A stretch of 64,000 bases of DNA, taken from positions 344,669 through 408,668 of the forward strand of contig PDRY01000013.1 of assembly GCA_002748265.1 (NCBI GenBank), read 5' to 3'. This document shows, piece after piece, positions 8,657 through 16,850 of the stretch. Made by a program: the position numbers and the translations under genes. Position 1 is the stretch's first letter. Each line of letters opens with the position of its first letter. The notes under the pieces are model-generated. The model had not been told where the DNA came from. It did no database searches and saw only the letters and a program-made list of their open reading frames with translations. The DNA comes from Rhodobacterales bacterium. GTDB taxonomy: Bacteria; Pseudomonadota; Alphaproteobacteria; Rhodobacterales; Rhodobacteraceae.

Positions 8657-9592
8657 ATGCGCGCTTTTGTTTTTCCCGGGCAGGGAGCCCAGACGCTTGG
8701 CATGGGCCGGGACCTGGCCGACACTCGGCCCGAGGCGAAAGCGGTCTTCGAAGAGGTGGACGAGGCCCTCGGTGAGCGGCTCAGCGCCGTGATCTGGGGA
8801 GAAGACATCGACGCGCTCACCCTGACCGCGAATGCTCAACCCGCCCTCATGGCCACCTCCATGGCCGCCATGCGTGCGCTCGAAGCCGAAGGCGTGACCA
8901 TGGGCGCCGCCTCGTTCGTAGCAGGGCACTCGCTGGGCGAATACTCGGCCCTGTGCGCTGCCGGGGCGCTGACGCTGACCGACACCGCCCGTCTCCTGCG
9001 CACCCGCGGCGAGGCCATGCAAAAGGCCGTCCCGGTGGGAGAGGGCGCCATGGCCGCGCTGCTCGGGCTCGATTTCGACACGGCCATGGCCGTGGCCGAG
9101 GAAGCAGCGCAAGGGCAGGTCTGCCAGGCCGCCAATGACAACGATCCCAGCCAGGTGGTGATCTCCGGCCACAAGGACGCCGTGGCCCGTGCCGCCGATC
9201 TGGCCAAAGAAAAAGGTGCCAAGCGCGCGCTGATCCTGCCGGTCTCCGCTCCGTTCCACTGCGATCTTATGGCGCCCGCCGCCCAGGTCATGGCCGAAGC
9301 CCTCGAGCAGGTCGAAATCTCCGCCCCCGACGTTCCGGTCGTGGCCAATGTCCTGGCGAGCGCCATCGACAGCCCCACCGCGATCCGCTCGGCTCTGGTC
9401 ACGCAGGTGACCGGCTCGGTCCGTTGGCGCGAAAGCGTTGCGTGGCTCGCCGCGCAGGGCGTGACCGAAACCTGGGAGATCGGCGCGGGCAAGGCGCTCA
9501 CCGGTATGATCCGCCGCATCCACAAACCGATGGAGACCCGCGCGGTCGGCACCCCGGATGATGTGCGCGCCGCGGCTGAAAGCCTCGCCTGA
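8657..9592 (+). CDS. fabD: Malonyl-CoA:ACP transacylase
   Basis: Transfers malonyl from CoA to acyl carrier protein for fatty-acid elongation. It starts with the family motif MRAFVFPGQGAQTLGMG and has the nucleophile elbow GHSLGEY with catalytic Ser92 and the histidine in PFHCDLM. At 311 aa it is the normal length. The start at 8657 follows AAGGAG 8 bases upstream. The same frame is open far upstream across the ribosomal protein genes, but that part is antisense and non-coding. fabG follows after a 90-bp gap holding a dispersed repeat. Confidence 0.97.
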   Translation: MRAFVFPGQGAQTLGMGRDLADTRPEAKAVFEEVDEALGERLSAVIWGEDIDALTLTANAQPALMATSMAAMRALEAEGVTMGAASFVAGHSLGEYSALCAAGALTLTDTARLLRTRGEAMQKAVPVGEGAMAALLGLDFDTAMAVAEEAAQGQVCQAANDNDPSQVVISGHKDAVARAADLAKEKGAKRALILPVSAPFHCDLMAPAAQVMAEALEQVEISAPDVPVVANVLASAIDSPTAIRSALVTQVTGSVRWRESVAWLAAQGVTETWEIGAGKALTGMIRRIHKPMETRAVGTPDDVRAAAESLA

Positions 9593-9595
9593 TCG

Positions 9596-9622
9596 CTTCT
9601 TATTTGTCCAAATACCTCGGGG
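9596..9622 (-). repeat. Dispersed intergenic repeat, copy 1
   Basis: These 27 bases (CTTCTTATTTGTCC... to CTCGGGG) are the exact reverse complement of 54828-54854. Next to it, at about 9623-9660, is a GC-rich hairpin (GGGGGCGGAGCCCCC). It sits just after the fabD stop. A diverged third copy is at 49711-49737. The arrangement, hairpin plus conserved arm at gene ends, suggests a REP-like family. Confidence 0.75.
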
Positions 9623-9682
9623 GAGCGCGCAGCGCGGGGGCGGAGCCCCCAAACCCCCGGTTCACACCAGAAAGGCACTGAC

Positions 9683-10420
9683 ATGTTCGACCTGACCGGA
9701 AAATCCGCTCTCATCACCGGCGCCTCCGGCGGCCTTGGCAGCGAAATCGCCCGCGCCCTGCACGGCGCAGGCGCTACCGTGGGCCTTTCGGGCACCCGCG
9801 AAGAGCCGCTCAACGCCCTTGCCGCCGATCTGGGCGAGCGGGCCCATGTTCTGCCCTGCAACCTCTCCGATGCCGAGGCCGTCACCGCGCTGCCCAAGCA
9901 GGCCACTGAAGCCATGGGATCGGTGGACATTCTGATCAACAACGCCGGCATCACCCGCGACAATCTGTTCATGCGGATGAGCGAAGAGGAATGGGCCTCG
10001 GTGCTTGAGGTCAACCTCACCGCCACGATGCGTCTGTGCAAAGGCGTGGTCCGGGGCATGATGAAAGCCCGCTGGGGCCGGATCGTGAACATCTCTTCCG
10101 TGGTCGGCGCGACGGGCAATCCGGGGCAGGCGAATTACGCCGCGTCCAAGGCCGGGATGGTCGGCATGTCCAAATCGCTGGCCTACGAGGTGGCCAGCCG
10201 CGGGATCACCGTGAACTGCATTGCGCCTGGTTTCATTGGCTCTGCGATGACCGACAAGCTCACCGATGACCAGAAATCCGGGATTTTAGGTCAGATCCCG
10301 ATGGGCCGCATGGGCGAGGCGTCCGAAATCGGCGCTGCGGCGCTCTATCTGGCCAGCTCCGAGGCAGGCTACGTCACCGGCACGACCTTGCATGTGAATG
10401 GTGGCATGGCCATGTTCTGA
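9683..10420 (+). CDS. fabG: 3-oxoacyl-[acyl-carrier-protein] reductase
   Basis: NADPH-dependent reduction of 3-ketoacyl-ACP, the first reductive step of fatty-acid elongation. A classic SDR fold of 245 aa: cofactor motif GASGGLG (13-19), NNAG (86-89), catalytic Ser139, Tyr152 and Lys156 (YAASK), and the C-terminal GGMAMF end. It lies between fabD and acpP in the usual order. Close paralogs such as acetoacetyl-CoA reductase exist, but the context makes FabG the clear choice. Confidence 0.96.
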   Translation: MFDLTGKSALITGASGGLGSEIARALHGAGATVGLSGTREEPLNALAADLGERAHVLPCNLSDAEAVTALPKQATEAMGSVDILINNAGITRDNLFMRMSEEEWASVLEVNLTATMRLCKGVVRGMMKARWGRIVNISSVVGATGNPGQANYAASKAGMVGMSKSLAYEVASRGITVNCIAPGFIGSAMTDKLTDDQKSGILGQIPMGRMGEASEIGAAALYLASSEAGYVTGTTLHVNGGMAMF

Positions 10421-10448
10421 ACGCGCTTCCCCTTGGGGAAAGCGTTTG
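10421..10448 (+). terminator. Weak terminator-like hairpin after fabG
   Basis: Imperfect stem CGCTTCCCC / GGGGAAAGCG with a short TTT. acpP follows about 130 bases later and probably has its own promoter, giving the high acpP expression usually seen. Confidence 0.45.
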
Positions 10449-10580
10449 CGTTGGGCGTCAATCCTGCTATAGGCGCCGCAATACACCGGTTGCGCGGTTT
10501 CCGCGCGGCCCAAACACAGCCCTTCGGGGCGCAATCGGGTCCAGACAGACAACGGCCCGCACAGACGTGAGGAAATGGAT

Positions 10581-10814
10581 ATGAGCGACGTCGAAGCACG
10601 CGTGCGCAAGATCGTGGTGGAGCACCTGGCGGTCGAAGAAGACAAGGTTGTGGAAAACGCCTCCTTCATCGACGACCTGGGCGCCGACAGCCTGGACACG
10701 GTTGAGCTGGTCATGGCCTTCGAAGAAGAGTTCGGCATCGAGATCCCCGATGACGCTGCCGAAACCATCCAGACCTTCGGTGATGCGGTCAAATACATCA
10801 AGGAAGCCCTCTGA
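10581..10814 (+). CDS. acpP: Acyl carrier protein
   Basis: Small acidic carrier of growing acyl chains. The phosphopantetheine attachment motif is [10 protein letters not shown] with Ser37. At 77 aa and strongly acidic, it is typical. An ATG at 10575 also exists, but GAGG lies only 2-3 bases before it. The ATG at 10581 (MSDVEARV) has the better spacing and matches the common N-terminus. A strong terminator follows. Confidence 0.97.
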   Translation: MSDVEARVRKIVVEHLAVEEDKVVENASFIDDLGADSLDTVELVMAFEEEFGIEIPDDAAETIQTFGDAVKYIKEAL

Positions 10815-10840
10815 TCCCAGCGGGTACCTGATGCGATGAG

Positions 10841-10863
10841 ACGGCGCCTTCGGGCGCCGTTTT
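10841..10863 (+). terminator. Terminator of acpP
   Basis: Perfect 8-bp stem ACGGCGCC / GGCGCCGT with a TTCG tetraloop, then a T-rich tail. Confidence 0.85.
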
Positions 10864-11030
10864 GCTTTTTGCCGCCCAAGGGCGGGGGCTCGCCCTGAGC
10901 CGCGCCAATGAGGCAGAGCACCGCCAAGCGGGCTTTCGGGTTTTCCGCCGATCCTGGGGGCGCGGTCTTGCGTCCGGGGGCGGGCAGCGCGTAAATCGGG
11001 CGAAGCCGATTTTAATGGACGGAGAGGCGC

Positions 11031-12287
11031 ATGCGCAGAGTTGTTGTCACGGGGCTGGGGCTGGTGACGCCGTTGGCCGATGGGGTGGACGCGAGCTGGA
11101 GCCGCATTCTGGACGGCGTTTCGGGCGCGGGTCCTATCACGCGTTTCGACACCGAGGGGCTGACCACCACCTATGCCTGCGAAGTGCCTCATGGCGAGGG
11201 CGAAGGCGAATTTGACGGGGCCAAATACATGGCGCCGAAGGATCAGCGCAAGGTCGATACCTTTATCCTTTACGGCATGGCAGCGGCTCAGCAGGCCGTT
11301 GAGGACGCGGGCTGGGCCATCGACGATGAGGACGAGCTGCTGCGCACCGGCGTTCTGCTGGGCTCGGGCATCGGCGGGCTTCAATCCATCGCCGACACGG
11401 CTGTGATGATGGAAGAGAAGGGGCCGCGCCGGGTGTCTCCGTTCTTTGTGCCCGGAGCGCTGATCAACCTGATTTCTGGTCAGGTTGCGATCAAATACGG
11501 CTTCAAGGGACCGAACCACGCGGTTGTCACGGCCTGTTCCACCGGGGCTCACGCCATTGGCGACGCCGCGCGGATCATCAAATACGGCGATGCCGATGTG
11601 ATGATCGCGGGCGGCGCGGAAGCGGCGATCTGCAAGATTGGCATCGCGGGTTTCAACGCCTGCAAGGCGCTGTCCACCGCGCGCACCGACGATCCCAAGA
11701 CGGCGAGCCGTCCGTGGGACGCGGATCGCGATGGGTTCGTGATGGGCGAGGGCGCCGGCGTCGTCGTTCTGGAGGAATACGAACACGCCAAGGCACGCGG
11801 GGCCAAGATCTACGCCGAAGTTCTGGGCTACGGCCTGTCGGGCGACGCCTATCACATCACCGCCCCGTCCGAGAACGGCGAGGGCGGCGAGCGCTCCATG
11901 CGGGCTGCGCTCAAGGATGCCGGGTTGGAGCCGACGGATATCGACTACATCAACGCCCATGGCACGAGCACCATGGCCGACACGATTGAGCTGGGCGCCG
12001 TGCAGCGGATGCTGGGCGATCACGCCAAGAATGTCGCGATGTCCTCGACCAAATCCATGACCGGCCACCTTCTGGGCGCGGCCGGCGCGATTGAGGCGAT
12101 CTTTGCCATCCTCGCGACCAAGCACAATGTGGCGCCGCCGACCATCAACCTGGACACGCCGCCGGAAGAGGCCGTTGTCGATCTTTGCGCGAATGAGAAA
12201 CGCGAGAAGACCATCGACGTGGCACTGTCCAACAGCTTTGGCTTTGGCGGCACCAATGCGAGCCTGATCGTCGGGAAACCGCGCTGA
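11031..12287 (+). CDS. fabF: 3-oxoacyl-[acyl-carrier-protein] synthase II
   Basis: Condenses malonyl-ACP with acyl-ACP during chain elongation. The thiolase-fold active site shows Cys169 (VTACSTGAH) and the two histidines in NAHGTSTMADTIE and SMTGHLLGAAGAIEA. At 418 aa it is the normal length. The stop overlaps the start of mltG by one base (TGATG), indicating translational coupling. Confidence 0.97.
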   Translation: MRRVVVTGLGLVTPLADGVDASWSRILDGVSGAGPITRFDTEGLTTTYACEVPHGEGEGEFDGAKYMAPKDQRKVDTFILYGMAAAQQAVEDAGWAIDDEDELLRTGVLLGSGIGGLQSIADTAVMMEEKGPRRVSPFFVPGALINLISGQVAIKYGFKGPNHAVVTACSTGAHAIGDAARIIKYGDADVMIAGGAEAAICKIGIAGFNACKALSTARTDDPKTASRPWDADRDGFVMGEGAGVVVLEEYEHAKARGAKIYAEVLGYGLSGDAYHITAPSENGEGGERSMRAALKDAGLEPTDIDYINAHGTSTMADTIELGAVQRMLGDHAKNVAMSSTKSMTGHLLGAAGAIEAIFAILATKHNVAPPTINLDTPPEEAVVDLCANEKREKTIDVALSNSFGFGGTNASLIVGKPR

Positions 12288-13453
12288 TGTGGAAAGCCAT
12301 TGCCAGCACGGCACTGTCTTTGTTCGTGGTCGGGCTGTTCCTGCTGGCCGGGGTGATCTTGTGGGGCACGAGCCAGTGGCGCGACCCCGGACCGCTGAGT
12401 GAGGCGATCTGCCTTGAGGTGCCTGCGGGCAGCTCCATGCGGTCGGTCAGCGAAGACCTAGCCGCGCAAGGGGCCATTAGCCAGCCGACCATCTTCCGGG
12501 CCGGAGCAGATTACGCGGAGAAATCCGCGCTGCTCAAAGCGGGTTCGTTCCTGATCCAGCCGGGCTCCTCCATGGAGGAGATCGTGGACACGATCACGGG
12601 CACCGGCCAATCGACCTGCGGCACGGAGATCGTCTGGCGTGTTGGCGTCACCCGCCAGCAGGCGGAGATCCGCACGCTGGATCCGGCCACGGGGCGCTAC
12701 GATGAGGTCGCCGAGTGGGACCCCGCCGCTGACGCTCCGGCGGAGTATGCGCAGTATGTGGACAAGCCGGACACCCAGTTCCGCGTCGTGATTGCTGAGG
12801 GCGTCACGAGCTGGCAGGTGCGCGATGCGTTGCGCAGCATCGGCATCCTAGATGGCGATCCGGGCGAGGTGCCCGAAGAGGGCTCTCTGGCGCCGGACAG
12901 CTATGCGATCCAGCCCGGAGATTCGGGTGCCGCGCTGATCGCGAAGATGCAAGAGGCGCAGAGCGCGCGGCTGCAAACGGTCTGGGACGCGCGGTCGGAC
13001 CGTACGGCGGTCGAGACGCTGGAAGACGCTCTGATTCTGGCCTCGATCATCGAGAAAGAGACCGGCGTTCCCGAGGAGCGGCGACAGGTCGCTGCCGTCT
13101 TCACCAACCGTCTGGAGCAGGGGATGCGGCTGCAGACCGACCCCACGGTGATCTACGGGATCACCAAGGGCGAGGGTGTGCTGGGCCGCGGCCTGCGCCG
13201 GTCCGAGCTGGATCGCGAGACGCCGTGGAACACCTATGTTATCGCAGGGTTGCCGCCCACGCCGATCGCCAATCCGGGCCTGGAGAGCCTGCGCGCGGCG
13301 GTCGATCCGTCGGATGATGACTACGTGTTCTTTGTCGCCGACGGCACGGGCGGCCATGCCTTTGCCACGACGCTGGACGAGCACAACCGCAATGTCGCCC
13401 GCTGGCGCCAGATCGAAGCGGAGCGCGCCGCGCAGCAGGGCGGCGGCAACTGA
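12287..13453 (+). CDS. mltG: Endolytic peptidoglycan transglycosylase
   Basis: Inner-membrane lytic transglycosylase of the YceG/MltG family that cleaves nascent glycan strands and sets their length. A single N-terminal transmembrane helix (residues 4-26) is followed by a LysM-like part and the catalytic domain with IIEKETGVPEERRQVAAVF (the catalytic Glu lies within IEKETG) and LQTDPTVIYG. At 388 aa it is typical. Its start overlaps the fabF stop. The downstream terminator at 13583 ends this operon before the GTA genes. Confidence 0.95.
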   Translation: MWKAIASTALSLFVVGLFLLAGVILWGTSQWRDPGPLSEAICLEVPAGSSMRSVSEDLAAQGAISQPTIFRAGADYAEKSALLKAGSFLIQPGSSMEEIVDTITGTGQSTCGTEIVWRVGVTRQQAEIRTLDPATGRYDEVAEWDPAADAPAEYAQYVDKPDTQFRVVIAEGVTSWQVRDALRSIGILDGDPGEVPEEGSLAPDSYAIQPGDSGAALIAKMQEAQSARLQTVWDARSDRTAVETLEDALILASIIEKETGVPEERRQVAAVFTNRLEQGMRLQTDPTVIYGITKGEGVLGRGLRRSELDRETPWNTYVIAGLPPTPIANPGLESLRAAVDPSDDDYVFFVADGTGGHAFATTLDEHNRNVARWRQIEAERAAQQGGGN

Positions 13454-13582
13454 TCCGGTTAACGGTTCTTGCCGCTCCCGCGCGCTGCGGGTGAAGAAAA
13501 CCTAGCCATATCGGGCGGTTGCCGGTTTGACAGACCGCCCGATGCCGGGCATGATTTCAGACATGCTGGACAAGCTGTGACA

Positions 13583-13614
13583 CCCTCGGGGCCCATGGGC
13601 GCCGGGGGTTTTTT
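13583..13614 (+). terminator. Terminator between mltG and the GTA genes
   Basis: GC-rich stem CCC-T-CGG...CCCATGGG...CCG-GGG with small bulges, followed by T6. It separates the fab/mltG operon from the GTA terminase genes. Confidence 0.75.
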
Positions 13615-13681
13615 CGTGACCGCGCCAAAGAGCGCGGCGCGGGCGCGGTCGGTGCTGGGCGGGCAACATACAGGCCAACCT

Positions 13682-14026
13682 ATGACCCAACCTATCGAGA
13701 CGCGCGATGCGCAAGAGCAGACCGAGCTGGAGCAAGCCCGGCTGCTGTTCACCCACATCAGCAGCACGCTGCATGCAGTGCTGCAGGAGGTCCGTAGCGG
13801 GGATCTGACCCATCTGGATCAGCTGACGAAGAAGCAGTTGCAACTGGAAGAGGTCGCCAACCGGGCCGCGAAACTGAAGGAGCAGTTCGATGCGAAACAC
13901 GACACGGGACTTCGAGACGGAGAGTTCGACCTTGACCGGGCTCGGTTTGAAATCGGGTGCAAGCTGGCTCGCCTCCGGGCCTGCTGCGATGCAGGACGAC
14001 TTTCTTGCGAGCTTGAGCGAGAGTGA
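13682..14026 (+). CDS. GTA small terminase-like protein (gp1 position)
   Basis: A 114-aa protein directly upstream of, and overlapping, the GTA large terminase. This matches the position and size of orfg1 of Rhodobacter capsulatus GTA, which has been assigned as TerS. It is largely helical (QARLLFTHISSTLHAVLQEV, LEEVANRAAKLKEQF), and its C-terminus resembles the arginine-rich end of orfg1 products (ARFEIGCKLARLR). The assignment depends mainly on synteny. The ORF is intact although much of the downstream cluster is deleted, so its present use is doubtful. Confidence 0.7.
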   Translation: MTQPIETRDAQEQTELEQARLLFTHISSTLHAVLQEVRSGDLTHLDQLTKKQLQLEEVANRAAKLKEQFDAKHDTGLRDGEFDLDRARFEIGCKLARLRACCDAGRLSCELERE

Positions 14027-15290
14027 GCTGCGGGCGCTGCCCTGGCTGTTCGATTTCTGGGCGGGGGAGCATCAGCTCCCCCCTCCGGGCGATTGGCGCT
14101 CCTGGGTGATCCTGGGCGGGCGCGGCGCGGGCAAGACGCGCGCCGGGGCCGAATGGGTGCGCGCCATGGTCGAGGGCGCGGGGCCCCGTGACCGGGGGCG
14201 CGCAGCGCGGGTGGCCTTGGTCGGCGAGACGCTGGACCAGGCGCGCGAAGTCATGGTGTTCGGGGAAAGCGGGCTCTTGGCCTGCGCCCCGCCGGATCGG
14301 AGACCCGAATGGCTGGCCGGGCGCAAGCAGTTGATCTGGCCCAATGGCGCGGTGGCGCAGATTTTGTCGGCTCATGACCCGGAGGGGCTGCGGGGCTACC
14401 AGTTTGACGCGCTCTGGGCCGATGAGCTGGCCAAGTGGAAGCGCGCGCAAGAGAGCTGGGACATGCTGCAATTCGCCTTGCGGCTGGGGGACGACCCGCG
14501 CGCCTGTATCACCACCACGCCGCGCAATGTCGCGGTGCTGCGCGATTTGCTGAACCGCGAGAGCACGGTGTCCACCCACGCCCCGACCGAGGCGAACCGT
14601 GCCTGGTTGGCGGATGGGTTCCTCGAAGAGGTTAAGGCCCGTTACGCTGGCACGCGTCTAGGCCGTCAGGAGCTGGAGGGCGAGCTGCTGGGCGATGCCG
14701 AGGGCGCTTTGTGGTCGAGCGATGCGCTGTCCGCAGGGCATCTGCGCGCGACGCCCGATCTGGCACGGGTCGTGGTCGCGGTGGACCCGCCGGTGAGCGG
14801 GCATGCGAAATCCGATGAATGCGGGATCATCGTGGCCGGTGTCACAATGGATGGCGATCCGGGCCAGTGGCGGGGCTATGTGCTGGAGGATGCCAGCGTA
14901 ACGGGCGCGTCGCCACTGGAATGGGCCCGCGCGGCCGTAGCTGCGGCAGAGCGCCACGGCGCCGACCGGGTGGTGGCCGAGGTCAATCAGGGCGGCGATC
15001 TGGTGGAGCAGGTGATCCGTCAGGTCGCGCCGCTTCTTCCATACCGAGCGGTACGGGCATCGCGAGGGAAGGCCGCGCGGGCGGAACCCGTCGCCGCGCT
15101 TTATGAGCAGGGCCGGGTGCGGCATCTGCGCGGGCTGGACACGCTGGAGGAGCAGATGTGCCAGATGACGCTTCACGGCTACGAGGGGCAGGGCAGTCCC
15201 GACCGGGTCGATGCTCTGGTCTGGGCGATCCATGAGCTGATGCTGGTCCCCGCAGCAAACTGGCAAGCGCCGCGCGTGCGGCATTTGTGA
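13890..15290 (+). CDS. GTA/phage-type terminase large subunit
   Basis: Packaging ATPase and nuclease of gene transfer agent or siphophage type (orfg2 position). Walker A is ILGGRGAGKT, Walker B is LWADEL, and the RNase H-like nuclease domain begins VVAVDPPVSG with later acidic positions (AEVNQGGD, VDALVWAIHEL). Length 466 aa from 13890, where AAGGAG precedes the ATG; that start overlaps the upstream gene by 137 bases. An alternative start is 13989 (MQDDFLASL), which fits the family N-terminus but lacks a clear ribosome-binding site. The frame is intact, yet portal, protease and capsid genes are missing after it. Confidence 0.9.
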   Translation: MRNTTRDFETESSTLTGLGLKSGASWLASGPAAMQDDFLASLSESELRALPWLFDFWAGEHQLPPPGDWRSWVILGGRGAGKTRAGAEWVRAMVEGAGPRDRGRAARVALVGETLDQAREVMVFGESGLLACAPPDRRPEWLAGRKQLIWPNGAVAQILSAHDPEGLRGYQFDALWADELAKWKRAQESWDMLQFALRLGDDPRACITTTPRNVAVLRDLLNRESTVSTHAPTEANRAWLADGFLEEVKARYAGTRLGRQELEGELLGDAEGALWSSDALSAGHLRATPDLARVVVAVDPPVSGHAKSDECGIIVAGVTMDGDPGQWRGYVLEDASVTGASPLEWARAAVAAAERHGADRVVAEVNQGGDLVEQVIRQVAPLLPYRAVRASRGKAARAEPVAALYEQGRVRHLRGLDTLEEQMCQMTLHGYEGQGSPDRVDALVWAIHELMLVPAANWQAPRVRHL

Positions 15291-15341
15291 CGCGAGATCA
15301 AGGCGCTTGCCTTCCGCGCGGTCGGAGGCTTTCCTGGCGCT

Positions 15342-15560
15342 ATGGCGAAGCTGGTTCTGACCCACAAAGCCGGTTCGATCTATGAGGATGAGCCGGATGC
15401 TGTTGAAGATTGGGCCGGGCACGATGAGGTCGTGCCGGGCCGTGAAGTGACCTCGCGGTGGTGCAGATCGCCGGGGTGATACCAAAGCCCGAGGTGGAGG
15501 GGCGCGATCAGGCGTTGATCGTACTGGGCACAAATTTGCCTTTTGCTCAGACCTTTAGGA
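15342..15560 (+). pseudogene. Remnant of a small HNH-endonuclease-like protein
   Basis: The ATG at 15342 begins MAKLVLTHKAGSIYEDEPD, which resembles the N-terminus of a widespread family annotated as HNH endonuclease (MAK...THKxxSIYDDxP). The frame then drifts and stops at 15480. A different frame from about 15458 gives IPKPEVEGRDQALIVLGTNL, which fits the later part of the same family. An internal deletion plus frameshift explains both. The family recollection is from memory and should be searched. No intact gene is present between 15291 and 15598. Confidence 0.45.
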
Positions 15561-15598
15561 CGTCTTCAGAAAACTTCGATCACAGTGATGCGTCAGGA

Positions 15599-15835
15599 TC
15601 AGGCTGACGGCCAGCTAGCGTCTTTCTGGAGGGCGCGCGATTGCGCCCGGTCGAGCGCGGCGCGCGCCTGAGCAGGGTTCGGGCCGTGCCGTGTCCAGAT
15701 GCGCAGGGCGGCGGTGGTGCTGAACGGAAGGGCGGCGTCGCGGAGCCAGGCGCGCAGATCGGGTGGGAGCGCGTCGAAGCGGTTCATGGATCGGGCGCGG
15801 CGGCGCGGGAGGGTGGTGCGGAGGTTGCGGGGCAT
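15599..15835 (-). CDS. DUF6525-like small protein
   Basis: A 78-aa basic protein: MPRNLRTTLPRRRARSMN at the start, then FDALPPDLRAWLRDAALPF and a helical end (AQARAALDRAQSRALQKD). It resembles the small Rhodobacteraceae family DUF6525 (pattern FDxLPPxLRxWL). No function is known. It lies antisense inside the decayed GTA region, between the terminase and the tail remnants, where portal to capsid genes would normally be. It may therefore have come in with the rearrangement. Confidence 0.55.
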   Translation of the reverse strand: MPRNLRTTLPRRRARSMNRFDALPPDLRAWLRDAALPFSTTAALRIWTRHGPNPAQARAALDRAQSRALQKDASWPSA

Positions 15836-15992
15836 GCTGATTGGATAGGTTATGAGATAACATATCGGTATCCGTTGCGCGGCCCCGTGGCAACCGCACG
15901 GATGGTTACTGCGGCATTAACCTCTGTCCCTCAGATTGCTTCTCAACGACGCGGTGCCCTCTGGCGCTGCAAACGCAATCAAGGAGCGGCCG

Positions 15993-16315
15993 ATGTTCGA
16001 GTTTCTGAAACGTCCCGTGGAGACGGTCGAGGTCACGTCCCTCGACAGCGCGAGCTGCTGGGCGGCGCGGGCGTGAAAACCGCTGCGGTGTCGGGGCAGG
16101 GCGTCTTTCGCGACGAGGCGAGCGATGAGCGCGTCCGGCAGGTGTTCTTTGACGGCGAGACGCCGCGCTTTCAGGTCATCATCCCCGATTTCGGCATCAT
16201 CGAGGGCCCGTTCCAGGTGACCGCTTTGGAATATGCCGGGGCTGTGGCGGGGGAGGCGACCTTTGAGATGTCGCTCGCCTCAGCCGGGGAGATCGGCTTC
16301 ACGGCGGCTCTGTAA
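15993..16315 (+). pseudogene. Chimeric GTA remnant: portal start fused to major tail protein
   Basis: After AAGGAG, the ATG at 15993 reads MFEFLKRP, like the first codons of GTA portal proteins, and passes directly into VETVEVTSLDS, which is an internal motif of the GTA major tail protein (gp9, pattern ETVDVTSL). The frame stops at 16074. Another frame from about 16044 restores the tail protein: RELLGGAGVKTAAVSGQGVF, PDFGIIEGPFQVTALEY and the SLASAGEIGF end, closing at 16315. So two lesions are visible: a large deletion joining gene 3 to gene 9, and a small frameshifting deletion near 16044. Confidence 0.7.
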
Positions 16316-16626
16316 TGGCCAATCCGCTGGCAGGAGAGGTCGATGTGACCGTGGACGGGCGCGTTTTCTGCGCCCGGCTCACCCTGGGCGCTCTGGCCGA
16401 GCTGGAAGAGGAGCTGGGCGAAGACAGCCTCGTCGCTCTGGCGGCGCGGTTCGAAGAGGGCCGGTTTTCGTCGCGCGATGTGCTGGCGGTGCTGGTTGCC
16501 GGGCTGCGCGGCGGCGGCTGGGAGGGTCGGGCGCCTGACCTTTTGAACGCCCGGATTGAGGGCGGCCCGCTCGGCGCTGCACGGATGGCGGCGCAGCTTC
16601 TGGCCCGCGCCTTCGCCGCGCCATGA
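16315..16626 (+). CDS. GTA gp10-family protein
   Basis: A 103-aa protein of the gene transfer agent family GTA_gp10 (orfg10 position): MANPLAGEVDVTVDGR, then RLTLGALAELEEELG and the helical LARAFAAP end. In the complete cluster it acts with the tail; its exact role is poorly defined. The start overlaps the preceding stop (TAATG), and the next gene overlaps its stop (ATGA), which preserves the ancestral operon spacing. The ORF is intact but stranded between two deletions. Confidence 0.8.
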   Translation: MANPLAGEVDVTVDGRVFCARLTLGALAELEEELGEDSLVALAARFEEGRFSSRDVLAVLVAGLRGGGWEGRAPDLLNARIEGGPLGAARMAAQLLARAFAAP

Positions 16627-16850
16627 GCGAGGACCGGCGCGGCGGCATCGCCTGGGGCGCCTTGATGCGCGCGGCCATCCGCGAGCGGGGGCTGCTGCCC
16701 GCGCAGTTCTGGGCGCTCACCCCGGCTGAGCTGATGCTGCTGCTGGGGCGCGATGGTGGCGGCGTGCAGCCCATGGCGCGGGCGCGGCTGGAGGAACTGG
16801 CTGCCGCCTGGCCGGACAAAGGATCGGAGGATGACCATGGACGAGATTGA
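16623..16850 (+). CDS. GTA gp10.1-like tail assembly chaperone
   Basis: A 75-aa protein matching the small ORF between gp10 and the tape measure in GTA clusters (rcc01693-type phage tail assembly chaperone). It has the usual WGALMRAAIRERGLLPAQFW and LTPAELMLLLG, with a helical end. It overlaps gp10 by four bases and the tape-measure remnant by 14. The frame is intact. Confidence 0.75.
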   Translation: MSEDRRGGIAWGALMRAAIRERGLLPAQFWALTPAELMLLLGRDGGGVQPMARARLEELAAAWPDKGSEDDHGRD

